From contig NZ_SJSL01000009.1 in assembly GCF_004331695.1 (NCBI RefSeq), positions 98,014 through 162,013 of the forward strand: a DNA stretch of 64,000 nt. Direction: 5' to 3'. The position numbers and the translations under genes are program-made. Of this stretch, positions 53,463 to 62,894 are shown one piece after another. The notes beneath the pieces were generated by a model that ran no database searches, was not told the origin of the DNA, and was given only the letters and a program-made list of their open reading frames with translations. Source of the DNA: Pedobacter psychroterrae (lineage in GTDB: Bacteria; Bacteroidota; Bacteroidia; Sphingobacteriales; Sphingobacteriaceae). Every line of letters starts with the position of its first letter. Positions within the stretch are counted from its first letter, which is position 1.

Positions 53463-54545
53463 TTATTCAAATAATTGAAGCTGATATGGGTCTCCGGATT
53501 TGGGTTCAATAGTAATTTCATTGAAATTAGAAATAGAAATACCCAAAAGCCTGACTGATTTATCATCCAATGATACATTCTCAAGTAACTTTTTTACGGT
53601 ATTTAATATCGTCTCATAGTCAGATACCAGATTATTCAATGACAAACTCCTCGTTATGAGACTAAAATCACTGTATTTAAGCTTTAGGGTGATGGTACGT
53701 CCTTTAAGCTGGTGCTTGTCCAGCCTTACTGATACTTTCTCGGTTAGCCGCCCCAATTCGGTATGCATTTCTTCAATGGTAATCAGATCATGCTGAAAAG
53801 TATCTTCAACAGCTAAAGATTTGGTCTGTCTGTATGGCTGTACTTCCCGCTTATCAATTCCACGTACAATAGAATAATAAAACTTACCGGCTTTACCAAA
53901 GTGCCTGGCCATATCCTGTTCACTAAGTTTTTTTAGGTCGGCCCCGGTATGCAGCTGCATGCTTTTCATCTTTTTTGCAGTTACCTTACCCACACCAAAG
54001 AATTTCTCAACGGGCAGGCTTTCCATAAAAGTGGCTATTTTGGATGGCCCTATAAAGGTCAGTCCATCCGGTTTGTTCATATCAGATGCGATTTTAGCAA
54101 CAAACTTGCTGGAAGATACCCCTGCTGAGGCTGTCAGGTTCAGTTCATCTCTGATCGCTTGTTTGATCTGTTTCGCTATTTCCAATGCAGATCCAATATT
54201 CAGTTTATCTTCTGTAACGTCAAGATAGGCTTCATCCATAGAAAGCGGTTCAATAAGTGCTGTATACCTGCTAAAAATCTCTCTGATCCTTAACGAAACT
54301 TCTTTATACGCCTCAAATCTGGGTCTTACAAATATTGCATAAGGACAGAGTTGGATCGCTTGTCTGGATGACATGGCAGATTTTATACCAAACTTACGGG
54401 CTTCATAACTGGCAGTTGCAACTACGCCACGTCCATCCGGTGAACCACCAACTACAATTGGCTTTCCTCTATATTCTGGGAAATCACGTTGTTCTACCGA
54501 TGCATAAAATGCATCCATATCTATATGGATTATTTTTCTGACCAC
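53463..54545 (-). CDS. dinB: DNA polymerase IV (Y family)
   Basis: 360 residues. IIHIDMDAFYASVEQRD gives the first metal Asp, KPIVVGGSPDGRGVVATASYEARKFGI the fingers, and SMDEAYLDVTED the second acidic pair. The HhH thumb region (FFGVGKVTAKKM) and little-finger domain follow. It carries out error-prone bypass of DNA lesions. A GTG at 54545 is the start, since a TGA lies upstream in frame and no ATG precedes the conserved start. The C-terminus ends YQLQLFE, a beta-clamp-binding type sequence. Confidence 0.93.
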   Translation of the reverse strand: MVRKIIHIDMDAFYASVEQRDFPEYRGKPIVVGGSPDGRGVVATASYEARKFGIKSAMSSRQAIQLCPYAIFVRPRFEAYKEVSLRIREIFSRYTALIEPLSMDEAYLDVTEDKLNIGSALEIAKQIKQAIRDELNLTASAGVSSSKFVAKIASDMNKPDGLTFIGPSKIATFMESLPVEKFFGVGKVTAKKMKSMQLHTGADLKKLSEQDMARHFGKAGKFYYSIVRGIDKREVQPYRQTKSLAVEDTFQHDLITIEEMHTELGRLTEKVSVRLDKHQLKGRTITLKLKYSDFSLITRSLSLNNLVSDYETILNTVKKLLENVSLDDKSVRLLGISISNFNEITIEPKSGDPYQLQLFE

Positions 54546-54649
54546 AGCTAAATTTAGTCAATAAATTTAAATGAACTATCTTTTTGTGAATGGATCATAG
54601 CAAACAATGACCTTGCTTTTTTGTTTTACTTCCAATCAAATACAATCAA

Positions 54650-54904
54650 ATGGAAAACACACAGGAAAAAGATCTGAACCCTCACGAATTTACTTTAGAA
54701 ATAGACGGTGAACCCACTGCAATACGTGTGGAGGTTCCAAAACCAGGTGACTATATTGTATACGTCAACGGCGAACGCAGTGGTCATATTTATCCGGTTG
54801 TTGGAAACACAAAACTTATTTGGAAAACCAATGACGACATTAATGAGGCATTGGTCGATGAAATAGGAGCGCAAATCGAAATTCTGGAAAAAAATCATCT
54901 TTAA
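54650..54904 (+). CDS. Small acidic protein, unknown function
   Basis: 84 residues, no signal peptide, strongly beta-patterned (HEFTLEIDGEPTAIRVEVPKPGDYIVYVNGERSGHIYPV) with a helical end (DDINEALVDEIGAQIEILEKNHL). No known motif. It lies 33 bp before the oxidoreductase gene on the same strand and may be co-transcribed. Confidence 0.7.
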   Translation: MENTQEKDLNPHEFTLEIDGEPTAIRVEVPKPGDYIVYVNGERSGHIYPVVGNTKLIWKTNDDINEALVDEIGAQIEILEKNHL

Positions 54905-54937
54905 CCAAATTAACCTCATATTTGGTAAAAAAATAAG

Positions 54938-55912
54938 ATGCAACAACTGAAATGGGGAATTATTGGTTGCGGGGATGTTACCGAGATAAAAAGCGGACCT
55001 GCATTCAATAAAGTTAATGGTTCATCACTGGTAGCTGTAATGCGCAGAGATCCGGTAAAGGCTGAAGATTATGCCCGTCGCCACGGAGTGCCACGATGGT
55101 ATAGTGATGCTGAAGCATTAATTAATGACCCTGAGGTCAACGCCATTTATATTGCTACACCACCGCTCCAGCATGAAGCGTATACAGAAATGGCCCTTGC
55201 TAAAGGGAAACCTGTATACGTAGAAAAACCGATGACATTAAATACCAGGTCGGCCATTAGAATGAAAGCCGCATCTGAAAGATATCTTACCAAACTCAGT
55301 GTAGCACATTATCGCCGGCAGCAGCCAATGTTTTTAAAAATAAAAGAACTGCTTACCGAAAAGGTCATCGGAGATGTGCGATTTGTAAACCTGAGCATGT
55401 TTCAGTCGCCAAAAAATGAATTGATCGCCAACTCTGAAAGCAACTGGCGAATGGATCCTGCCATTTCCGGAGGCGGACTTTTCCACGATCTCTCTCCGCA
55501 CCAGCTGGATCTGATGATCTATTATTTTGGTGAGGTAAGTTACTCATCTGGTATAGCCCTTAATCAGACTAAACAGCATAAAGCTGATGACCTGGTGACC
55601 GGACACATATTATTTAAAAATGGTATCGTTTTTAATGGCACATGGTGCTTTACTGTTGCTCAGGGTCAGGAATCAGATCAATGCGATATCATCGGCTCAG
55701 GAGGAATAATCAGTTTCCCGATGTTTGGGAATAAGGTTTCGGTGACCATAGACGGCCAAACGGAAGATTACATCTTTGAAGCACTGGCACACGTGCAGCA
55801 GCCAATGATAGAAAGTGTAACCAGTTACTTTTTAGGAAAAGGAACCAATCCCTGCAGTGCTGATGAAGCTATCCAGTCTATGCAGCTGCTGGATAGCTTC
55901 ACTTCTTCTTAA
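54938..55912 (+). CDS. Gfo/Idh/MocA-family oxidoreductase
   Basis: 324 residues. The Rossmann start is KWGIIGCGDVTEIKSGPAF, with AIYIATPPLQHEAYTEMALAKGKPVYVEKPMTLN holding the EKP lysine and a C-terminal beta-sheet domain (GGGLFHDLSPHQLDLMIYYFGEV with the His). It is an NAD(P)-dependent dehydrogenase of a sugar, inositol or related substrate. Cytoplasmic, without leader, unlike the GH109-like paralogue at 38 kb. Substrate not determined. Confidence 0.88.
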   Translation: MQQLKWGIIGCGDVTEIKSGPAFNKVNGSSLVAVMRRDPVKAEDYARRHGVPRWYSDAEALINDPEVNAIYIATPPLQHEAYTEMALAKGKPVYVEKPMTLNTRSAIRMKAASERYLTKLSVAHYRRQQPMFLKIKELLTEKVIGDVRFVNLSMFQSPKNELIANSESNWRMDPAISGGGLFHDLSPHQLDLMIYYFGEVSYSSGIALNQTKQHKADDLVTGHILFKNGIVFNGTWCFTVAQGQESDQCDIIGSGGIISFPMFGNKVSVTIDGQTEDYIFEALAHVQQPMIESVTSYFLGKGTNPCSADEAIQSMQLLDSFTSS

Positions 55913-56043
55913 TGACCTGCGCTTTCAGATTTATTTTTCCTGATGAACGACAAATAAAAGGCCGTTACTATGATAATTACAGCTAATGTAACCAATGCGA
56001 TTGTGATCTGTTGTCCCTGAACTGATTGTGTATGTTCCATCAT
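55909..56043 (-). CDS. 44-residue single-pass membrane protein
   Basis: A short leftward frame: MMEHTQSVQGQQ, a strong membrane segment (ITIALVTLAVIIIVTAFYLSFI) and a basic end (RKNKSESAGH). The charge pattern predicts the N-terminus outside and the C-terminus in the cytoplasm. ATG ATG gives two adjacent possible starts. It overlaps the 3' end of the oxidoreductase gene by 4 bp. Hydrophobicity and the clean basic flank support a real gene; the function is unknown. Confidence 0.5.
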   Translation of the reverse strand: MMEHTQSVQGQQITIALVTLAVIIIVTAFYLSFIRKNKSESAGH

Positions 56044-56122
56044 TTAAAATTTTTTGTGAAGGTAAAAAAAATAATTGTAGAGTTTTCTCTAGATTTACGC
56101 AAACCTCAGACCAATTTTTAAA

Positions 56123-58393
56123 ATGATTTCCAAGTATACTTTTTTACCAGCTCTGCTGATTTTGTCTAATTTTTTTCCTGCAAACGCTCAGGGTAAATTG
56201 AGCGATTATCAAAGAGCGGAAGTGATGAATGGGGCAATACAGAATAAAATACACTATTCGCCTGATAATTTTCAATGGATATCCGGTACGAAAAATTTTC
56301 TCTATTCCATGTTAACTCCAAGAGGTGTTGAATATATACTGGCAGACACAAAGACGCTAACCAAAGCTGCAGCATTTGATCAGCAAAGGCTTGCAGCTGA
56401 ATTATCTGCTCTTTCCAATAAAACCATTCAGCCATTTCAGCTTCCAATTTCAAAAGCTACTATAACAGCTGATGGTAAGGAACTTAAATTTATCTATGAC
56501 AGCGCATGGTGGACATACAACTTAACTACGTTTAAAGCAATTGAAGTCAGCAAAGTTGTTCCTCCAAGATCGCAGGGATATTGGGGAGATAATAATAATA
56601 ATAATAATACGATTAGGAGAAGCAAATCACCGGATGGAAAATGGGTAGCTTATATAAAAGAATTTAATTTATATGTTTCCTCCAGCGACAGTATATCCGA
56701 ACCCCATCAATTGAGTAACGATGGCTCGTCCGTCAACTATTATTCACCATATCTGTATTGGTCGCCCGATTCAAAAAAAATTGCGGCGTATAGAGTAAAA
56801 GCAAATAAACCTCATACCCTATATTTGATAGAATCATCACCAACAGATCAGTTACAGCCCAAATTACATACACGTAATTATTTAAAGCCGGGAGATGAAG
56901 TTCAGCAATTTACGCCATGCTTATTTCTGATTGATTCTATGAAACAGGTTTTTATAGACACCACAACTATTCAGGATCAATATGACTTGTCTGAACCTGT
57001 TTGGCGTAAGGATAGCCGCGCTTTTACTTTTGAATACAACAAACGCGGGCATCAAAATTTTGCAGTAATGGAGGTCGGCGAGACTGGAAGTATAAGAAAG
57101 CTCATTAATGAAGAATCCAAAACTTTCATCAATTATAGTGGCAGGAAATACCGATATGACCTGGCAGACGGCAAAGAGATTATTTGGGCATCTGAGCGCG
57201 ATGGCTGGAACCACTTGTATTTATTTGATGAAAACGGGGTGTTAAAGAATCAGATTACTAAAGGAGAATGGGTAGTAAGGAGAGTGATTAATGTAAATGA
57301 GGCCGATAGGACATTGTTGTTTGAAGGGAGTGGGATGGAAGCTGGTATGGATCCTTATTTTATCCAGTACTATAAAATTAACCTGGACGGGACAGGTCTG
57401 AAGCGGCTAACAAATGAAAATGGCAATCATAAGGCTGTTTTTAATGATGATTATTCTTTATTCACCGACAGTTACTCGAGAATTGATAAGCCATCGGTAA
57501 GCTTGTTAAGAGATGGCAACACAGGCGAAATACTTATGGAACTCGAGAAGGCGGATATCACTCCTCTGTTAAACACTGGCTGGAAAATGCCTGAGGTTTT
57601 TACGGCTAAGGGGCGGGACGGAGAAACAGATATATGGGGGATGATCATCCGTCCGAGCAATTTCGACTCCACAAAAACCTATCCAGTGATAGAATATATT
57701 TATGCCGGGCCACATGATTCTTTTGTGCCCAAAAGCTTTGTGAATGACTCAAGAGGTTCTTTGCACGAGTTGGCTGAGCTTGGATTTATTGTAGTGCAGT
57801 GTGATGGTATGGGTACGTCAAATCGTTCTAAAGCTTTTCATGATGTATGCTGGCAAAATCTAAAAGATGCTGGTTTTCCTGACCGCATTGCCTTTATGAA
57901 GGAAGCAGCAAAGAGCTATCCTTATATGGATTTGAACAAGGTGGGCATTTTCGGCAACTCGGCTGGCGGGCAGAGTTCATTGGGTGCATTGCTCTTCCAT
58001 CCGGATTTCTATAAAGTAGCGGTATCTTCATCAGGCTGCCATGATAACCGCATGGATAAAATCTGGTGGAATGAGCAATGGATGGGGTATCCTATTGGTC
58101 CGCAGTATGCTGCTTCGTCAAATGCGGAGCATGCAGATAAACTGCAGGGCAAGCTACTGCTGATATTGGGAGAACTTGATGACAATGTGGATCCATCATC
58201 TACTATGCAGGTAATCAATAAGCTGATCAAAGCAAATAAGAACTTTGACTTTCTAATGGTTCCGGGAATGAAGCATTCGCTGGGTGGTGATTATGGTGAG
58301 CATAAAAGACGGGACTTTTTTGTAAAACATCTGATGGGTATAGACCCGCCGGAGTGGACCTGGACACAAAATATTGTAGTGCCCAAGCCCTAA
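56123..58393 (+). CDS. S9-family dipeptidyl peptidase (DPP-IV type)
   Basis: 756 residues, signal peptide ending PANAQ. The N-terminal beta-propeller (DPPIV_N, ~30-510) is followed by an alpha/beta hydrolase domain: GNSAGGQ with Ser613, ELDDNVDP with the acid Asp686 or 687, and MKHSLGG with His718. It removes N-terminal dipeptides from peptides in the periplasm. The Ser motif reads GNSAGG rather than the usual GWSYGG, so specificity may differ. A run of six Asn at residues 157-162 comes from an AAT microsatellite. Confidence 0.9.
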   Translation: MISKYTFLPALLILSNFFPANAQGKLSDYQRAEVMNGAIQNKIHYSPDNFQWISGTKNFLYSMLTPRGVEYILADTKTLTKAAAFDQQRLAAELSALSNKTIQPFQLPISKATITADGKELKFIYDSAWWTYNLTTFKAIEVSKVVPPRSQGYWGDNNNNNNTIRRSKSPDGKWVAYIKEFNLYVSSSDSISEPHQLSNDGSSVNYYSPYLYWSPDSKKIAAYRVKANKPHTLYLIESSPTDQLQPKLHTRNYLKPGDEVQQFTPCLFLIDSMKQVFIDTTTIQDQYDLSEPVWRKDSRAFTFEYNKRGHQNFAVMEVGETGSIRKLINEESKTFINYSGRKYRYDLADGKEIIWASERDGWNHLYLFDENGVLKNQITKGEWVVRRVINVNEADRTLLFEGSGMEAGMDPYFIQYYKINLDGTGLKRLTNENGNHKAVFNDDYSLFTDSYSRIDKPSVSLLRDGNTGEILMELEKADITPLLNTGWKMPEVFTAKGRDGETDIWGMIIRPSNFDSTKTYPVIEYIYAGPHDSFVPKSFVNDSRGSLHELAELGFIVVQCDGMGTSNRSKAFHDVCWQNLKDAGFPDRIAFMKEAAKSYPYMDLNKVGIFGNSAGGQSSLGALLFHPDFYKVAVSSSGCHDNRMDKIWWNEQWMGYPIGPQYAASSNAEHADKLQGKLLLILGELDDNVDPSSTMQVINKLIKANKNFDFLMVPGMKHSLGGDYGEHKRRDFFVKHLMGIDPPEWTWTQNIVVPKP
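56591..56608 (+). repeat. (AAT)6 microsatellite in the peptidase gene
   Basis: Six perfect AAT units encode a poly-Asn run in the propeller. Changes in copy number would keep the frame. Confidence 0.85.
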
Positions 58394-58417
58394 GGAAAAT
58401 TTCTTTTCGATGATTTA

Positions 58418-60877
58418 TCAGACAGTCTTACGTACCCTTGTTTCTTTGTAAACTGCGCCCAATAACACAAGTACAAGCAGGAGCGAACCCGCTAGTGAGA
58501 TCTTTTCACCCGTATAATAAGGTGTTGGATGGAAAATAAATTCTATTTTATGACTACCAGCCGGCACATAAGCAGCGCGAAGCAAGTAGTTGGCTCTGAA
58601 GTAGGGCGTTTCCACACCATCTATCAGCATTTTCCAACCCTTTTTATAGAATATCTCTGAAAACACGGCGATGCCTGGTTTCTCCGAACTGCTCTGATAG
58701 ACGAGCACATCAGGATTGTAGCTGGTTAATGTAATCGTGCCAGTTGTACTGCCGGTATCCAGTGGCTTGTCCGCAATATCTTTGTATTGCTGATCAACAA
58801 TTACTTCTTTCTTAGGTGCTAAGTTTGTGATTGCCTGCATCTCTTCATCGGCATTCTTTACGAACCTTACTTTATTTACAAACCAGGCATGTCCACATGC
58901 TGCCGGGTTTAATTCAACTGTCTGTTTCTGAGTGTTAGGATCTGACGTGATAATGTATTTGGTGTTCATCATACCAAGGATATTCAGATTAAGCTCTTTG
59001 CTAAACTGGTTTTCAATGACTTCGTCAAAACGTCTCAATCTTGCTGCCGAATAGCCACCTATGGACTTATGGAAATAAGGAGTGGTTGCATCGCTAAGGA
59101 CGCTTTGACTTAAGTCAATCACTTTATAGTTAGGATCTTTATCAAGCCATATCTGATGATCCACCTCACGCGGTTGTGGTTTTGCTGCCTCGTGTTTGGC
59201 CATAAAAGTACCGGTGTTCAGGTAGCGTTTATCAATGCTCCACATATCGACAATTACCAGTGCCAGAAAAGCAAATGACAGGGTGGAAAATGTCGTTTTG
59301 TTCTTAATATACGCCCATAACAGACCAAATGCCAGTGCAACGAAAATGCAGGACCTAACAGCGTCAGACTGTGCAGCAGATTGTCTGTCGGCAATCAGGG
59401 CGCTACCTATTGAATTGGCTGTTGCACCGTCTATTTTTAGTGTTGCTGCTAAATTACTGATCAGATCAGCATGGGTGCTGCTTGTAAAGGATAAAAATAG
59501 CGCAGGAATCAGCGCTACGATCAATGAAATCCCGAAAGTAATGTAGAAAGAGATCTTTACTTTTTTCAGGAGCTCGGCTTTATCTTTAAATGAAGACACC
59601 TCTTGCAATGCGAGCAGGGCCAATAAAGGAAAACAGAGACCTGCTACGGCGAGTATGGATTCGACAGTGCGGAATTTATTGTATAATGGTACGTAGTCAA
59701 AGAAGATATCTGATACAAGGGGCCAGTTTTTTCCGAATGACAAAAGCATAGTGAGGATAACAGTAGCGAGTAACCACCATTTCAGCCGGTTCTTTACGAT
59801 CGTCAACCCCAGGACGAACAGAAAACAAATCACAGCTCCAAAATAAAAGGAGCCTTCGGTAAAAGGCTTTTCTCCCCAATATAAGGGTGTTAGGCCCTGA
59901 GCTATGTAAGCAGCCTGGTTTGGATCGGCACCTATTCCGTTCAGCGTTTTCACCACATTTTCATGTGCATTGACATCTCCTCTGCCGGCCCCGCCGTAGG
60001 CACCGGGGATCAGGAAAGTAATACATTCCTCCACACCCTGACTCCATTGGTAGGCGTACTCCCTTGATAGCCCACTCCCGGTTTTTCCCCCTGCAGGCTG
60101 GGTAAGGTTGGCGGGCCCCCTCAGTGTCTCGGTGCTGTAATCGTAAGTACTCCATAGCGAAGAAGCATTTACGCCAATAGCCAGTATCAAGGCAGCAGCA
60201 GCATAGCCCGCAGATTTTAGAAACGAAGTGGTCAATTTATTTTTAACAGCATGGTACAACTCGATGCCTACTAATATCAGTATGGCAAGCATCAGGTAAT
60301 AAGTCATTTGTATATGATTGGCCCGGATCTCCAATGCAAGAAAAAATGCAAGTATGGCAGTTCCGGTGATATAATTTCCCCGGAAAATAAGAATTAGCCC
60401 GGCCAGAACAGGAGCAAAGAAGGCGATAGCAAATACCTGGTTGGCATGTCCTGCAGCAAGCAGGATGATGTTGTACGACGAGAATGTAAAGGCGATGGCA
60501 CCAGCTGCTGCAAGCCAGGGATCCAGCTTTAGTACACAAAACAATAGGTAAGCACCCAGAATAAGCATCAAGACTGTACCGAGAGGAGCAGGCAGGGCAT
60601 AGCTGATTACCTTGACTATCCAGGTGGTAATGTTATAAGGATAGGGCGCCCAGATCTGGAAAGCCGGCATGCCCGCATGGATCTGGTTAGTCCATAAGAC
60701 AGTATTTCCTTTTTCTTTGTAATGATTGATTTCTGTTGCAGTTGATTCTGCTCTGGTTACATCATTTTGACCAAGTGTTTTACCAAAAAGGACGGGATTA
60801 AAGTAAACGAAGCAGATTACTATTAGCACTGCAACGACGATGAAATGAGTAGTATTTCGCTTAAACCAATTATTCAT
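58418..60877 (-). CDS. YfhO-family multi-pass membrane protein
   Basis: 819 residues with about 13 membrane segments, the first at ~12-32, and large extracytoplasmic parts at ~240-320 and ~560-790. The LGQNDVTRAESTATEINHYKEKGNTVLWTNQIHAGMP start and the C-terminal VFSEIFYKKGWKMLIDG..TPYFRANYLLRAAYVPAGSHKIEFIFHP block are typical of Bacteroidota YfhO proteins. The fold is related to GT-C glycosyltransferases, and Bacillus YfhO acts in sugar modification of lipoteichoic acid. Its partner here is unknown. Confidence 0.88.
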   Translation of the reverse strand: MNNWFKRNTTHFIVVAVLIVICFVYFNPVLFGKTLGQNDVTRAESTATEINHYKEKGNTVLWTNQIHAGMPAFQIWAPYPYNITTWIVKVISYALPAPLGTVLMLILGAYLLFCVLKLDPWLAAAGAIAFTFSSYNIILLAAGHANQVFAIAFFAPVLAGLILIFRGNYITGTAILAFFLALEIRANHIQMTYYLMLAILILVGIELYHAVKNKLTTSFLKSAGYAAAALILAIGVNASSLWSTYDYSTETLRGPANLTQPAGGKTGSGLSREYAYQWSQGVEECITFLIPGAYGGAGRGDVNAHENVVKTLNGIGADPNQAAYIAQGLTPLYWGEKPFTEGSFYFGAVICFLFVLGLTIVKNRLKWWLLATVILTMLLSFGKNWPLVSDIFFDYVPLYNKFRTVESILAVAGLCFPLLALLALQEVSSFKDKAELLKKVKISFYITFGISLIVALIPALFLSFTSSTHADLISNLAATLKIDGATANSIGSALIADRQSAAQSDAVRSCIFVALAFGLLWAYIKNKTTFSTLSFAFLALVIVDMWSIDKRYLNTGTFMAKHEAAKPQPREVDHQIWLDKDPNYKVIDLSQSVLSDATTPYFHKSIGGYSAARLRRFDEVIENQFSKELNLNILGMMNTKYIITSDPNTQKQTVELNPAACGHAWFVNKVRFVKNADEEMQAITNLAPKKEVIVDQQYKDIADKPLDTGSTTGTITLTSYNPDVLVYQSSSEKPGIAVFSEIFYKKGWKMLIDGVETPYFRANYLLRAAYVPAGSHKIEFIFHPTPYYTGEKISLAGSLLLVLVLLGAVYKETRVRKTV

Positions 60878-61171
60878 AGCTGTATATATATTTTCTAAAT
60901 ATAGGATAAAAAGCTATTTTACAAACTCCGAATTTTATATTGATAGCTGATTTTTGTAAGGACGAACAATAAGGGACAGTCCTGTCAGCCTTGTGTCTTT
61001 ACACACATAGTCCTGGATTTACTGTAACCTATTAGTAGAGACAATCCTACCTTTTGGTTGAAATAGCGATTATTTGTTGGCCTGTTTATATTGAACTTAA
61101 GGTTGCAAAGAAGATCAGGCGAAATAGAAGCGATAATGATTGACTATTGCAATTTTAGAATTATATATAAA
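60878..61171. other. Intergenic region upstream of the hip locus
   Basis: AT-rich, divergent between yfhO (leftward) and the hip operon (rightward). No gene is visible. The hip promoter and operators begin at its right end. Confidence 0.6.
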
Positions 61172-61189
61172 AGTGCGCTTAAAAGCACT
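61172..61189. promoter_or_regulatory. HipB operator candidate 1
   Basis: AGTGC-N8-GCACT (spacer GCTTAAAA) has the same geometry as the E. coli HipB site, TATCC-N8-GGATA. Its right end touches the likely -33 TTTG (61190-61193) of the hip promoter. Confidence 0.7.
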
Positions 61190-61224
61190 TTTGTAGGGGG
61201 ATTAAAAAAATAATTCTATTTTTG
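61190..61224 (+). promoter_or_regulatory. Promoter of the hip operon
   Basis: TTTG at 61190-61193 and TATTTTTG at 61217-61224 (TAnnTTTG) are separated by 23 bp, at the upper limit for Bacteroidota promoters. Transcription would start near 61231, between the two operators. Confidence 0.6.
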
Positions 61225-61232
61225 TATAAAAT

Positions 61233-61250
61233 AGAGCGTTAAAATGCACT
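61233..61250. promoter_or_regulatory. HipB operator candidate 2
   Basis: AGAGC-N8-GCACT matches copy 1 with one arm mismatch and the same N8 spacing, 61 bp from copy 1 (about six helical turns). It covers the hipB start codon at 61244. Confidence 0.65.
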
Positions 61251-61450
61251 TTGAGAATATTATAAAAACAATAAAGGAACGAAGGGAATCTCTTCGGGTT
61301 ACGCAGGAAACACTGGCAGATTTGTCGGGAGTAGGGCTGAGAACGCTCAAACAGTTTGAAGCTGGAAAGGGCAACCCAACACTGTTGACCCTTAAAAAAC
61401 TGGGTGATGCACTTGGCCTTGAATTGACATTAAAGATAAAAGGGGGGTAA
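61244..61450 (+). CDS. hipB: HipB-like antitoxin/repressor
   Basis: 68 residues, nearly all HTH_3: IKTIKERRESLRVTQETLADLSGVGLRTLKQFEAGKGNPTLLTLKKLGDALGLELTLKIKGG, with the LELTLKI tail of HipB-type proteins that forms a dimerising strand. First gene of a three-gene operon, 7 bp before hipS. It should repress the operon through the two dyads that flank the promoter. In HipBST systems HipB contributes to regulation, while HipS is the main neutraliser. Confidence 0.88.
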   Translation: MHFENIIKTIKERRESLRVTQETLADLSGVGLRTLKQFEAGKGNPTLLTLKKLGDALGLELTLKIKGG

Positions 61451-61457
61451 ATAAACC

Positions 61458-61784
61458 ATGAGACAGGCAAAGGTATTATTCAAAGGAGAAGAGGCCGGGT
61501 TATTGACCCAGCATGATGATGGGTCTTTTACGTTCCAATATCATACGTCGTGGGTAGAAAATGCAAAGAAGCCGGGCATCAGTCTTACGCTTCCCAAAAT
61601 GGAAGAGGCATATCATTCTGCATTCTTATTTCCCTTTTTTTATAACATGCTACCAGAAGGCTTCAATAAAGAAGTGGTCTGCAAAATCAACAGGATCGAC
61701 CGGGATGATTATTTTGGATTGTTGATGACTACTGCTAAAACAGATACAATAGGTGCGATAACCGTTATAAAAATTGAGGAATAA
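61458..61784 (+). CDS. hipS: HipS-like antitoxin (HipA N-terminal subdomain)
   Basis: 108 residues corresponding to the N-terminal subdomain 1 of HipA (VLFKGEEAGLLTQHDDGSFTFQY, ISLTLPKMEEAYHSAFLFPFFYNMLPEGFN). The rest of HipA is encoded as a separate gene, whose ATG shares one base with this stop codon (TAATG). In E. coli O127 HipBST, the equivalent small protein HipS binds and inhibits the kinase HipT. It is a true split rather than a frameshift because both parts have proper start and stop codons. Confidence 0.85.
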   Translation: MRQAKVLFKGEEAGLLTQHDDGSFTFQYHTSWVENAKKPGISLTLPKMEEAYHSAFLFPFFYNMLPEGFNKEVVCKINRIDRDDYFGLLMTTAKTDTIGAITVIKIEE

Positions 61785-62767
61785 TGAGTTTGCCAGAAAT
61801 AAAATATTGCCCAGGAACATTGGCGGAAGGTTTTGATACCTATAGTCGGACTTGTCTAAAACGTGTTTTTAATGACAAAAAGGTCAGTCATATTTTATCC
61901 TACCAATCCCCTGCCTCCAACGCGGAAACAGATGAGCTTTTCGAAGAGAATACGAATAGAATGTCTATTTCCGGAGTACAGGAAAAATTTTCTGTGCTGC
62001 TGGATAAAAACAAGCTGCGCCTCATTAACGGGGGAGAACGGGGTACCTACATTCTAAAGCCTATCCCTAAAACGGGAAGAAAACCTGACCAGATGCCAGC
62101 AAACGAGCACCTGACCATGCAGATTGCCCGCCAGGTATATAAGATCGAAACTGCTGAGAATGCCCTGATCTTTTTCAGCAACGGGCGGCCTGCTTATATA
62201 ACCAAGCGGTTTGATGTAAAAGACGATGGTTCAAAATTGGCTCAGGATGATTTCGCATCTCTGGATGGAAGAACGCCTCAGAGACAAGGAGCGCATTACA
62301 AATATCTTGGGAATTACCTTCAACTGTTTCATTTGATGGAAAAGCATGTGCCTGCTTATACATTGGAAGCTCCGAAACTGCTCCGCACACTGATGTTCAA
62401 TTATCTGTTCTCTAATAGCGACGCTCATTTCAAGAATTTCTCTTTACTCGAAACCCCACAGGGAGATTACAGGCTCAGCCCTGCATACGACCTGCTAAAT
62501 AGCCAAATCCACATCAATGATAAAGATTTCGCACTGGACGATGGACTATTGCCCAGAAAGCTCAGCCAAGGGAAAATAATGCATCAATTCACAGTATTGG
62601 CGCAGGAGGCCCGTATCAGCGCGAGTGCCTTTAACGGTATTGCATCGGATATGCTTTCAAATTTAGATCAGGTGGAACGATTGGTAAATGCTTCCTATCT
62701 GGATGATACAACCAAAAAGAACTATTTGCAGTCTTACCAGGGCAGGTACAAACAATTCATGAAATAA
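61784..62767 (+). CDS. hipT: HipT-like serine/threonine kinase toxin
   Basis: 327 residues. The Gly-rich loop has the S-x-S motif (MSISGVQEKFSVLLD, Ser61 and Ser63), which in HipT is the pair of autophosphorylation sites. NSDAHFKNFSLL holds the catalytic Asp213 and YDLLNS the metal-binding Asp236. HipA kinases phosphorylate aminoacyl-tRNA synthetases (GltX for HipA, TrpS for E. coli HipT) and stop growth. The target here cannot be read from sequence. The domain is intact, so the toxin should be active. Confidence 0.88.
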   Translation: MSLPEIKYCPGTLAEGFDTYSRTCLKRVFNDKKVSHILSYQSPASNAETDELFEENTNRMSISGVQEKFSVLLDKNKLRLINGGERGTYILKPIPKTGRKPDQMPANEHLTMQIARQVYKIETAENALIFFSNGRPAYITKRFDVKDDGSKLAQDDFASLDGRTPQRQGAHYKYLGNYLQLFHLMEKHVPAYTLEAPKLLRTLMFNYLFSNSDAHFKNFSLLETPQGDYRLSPAYDLLNSQIHINDKDFALDDGLLPRKLSQGKIMHQFTVLAQEARISASAFNGIASDMLSNLDQVERLVNASYLDDTTKKNYLQSYQGRYKQFMK

Positions 62768-62894
62768 AAATTTGAATTCGTTAATGCAATATCTTATTGC
62801 CACAAGCATTTGTGTATTTTGCCTTCAGATATGGATCTGTAATTATTTCTTAATTTAAAACTTATCGTTTAACTTAGGTTTAAGATTTTATATA

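Noticed and set aside
53205..53474. Rightward open frame of 89 codons across the start of the small exported-protein gene
   Set aside because: It is antisense to the signal peptide of the leftward gene and runs to the dinB end; composition looks non-coding.
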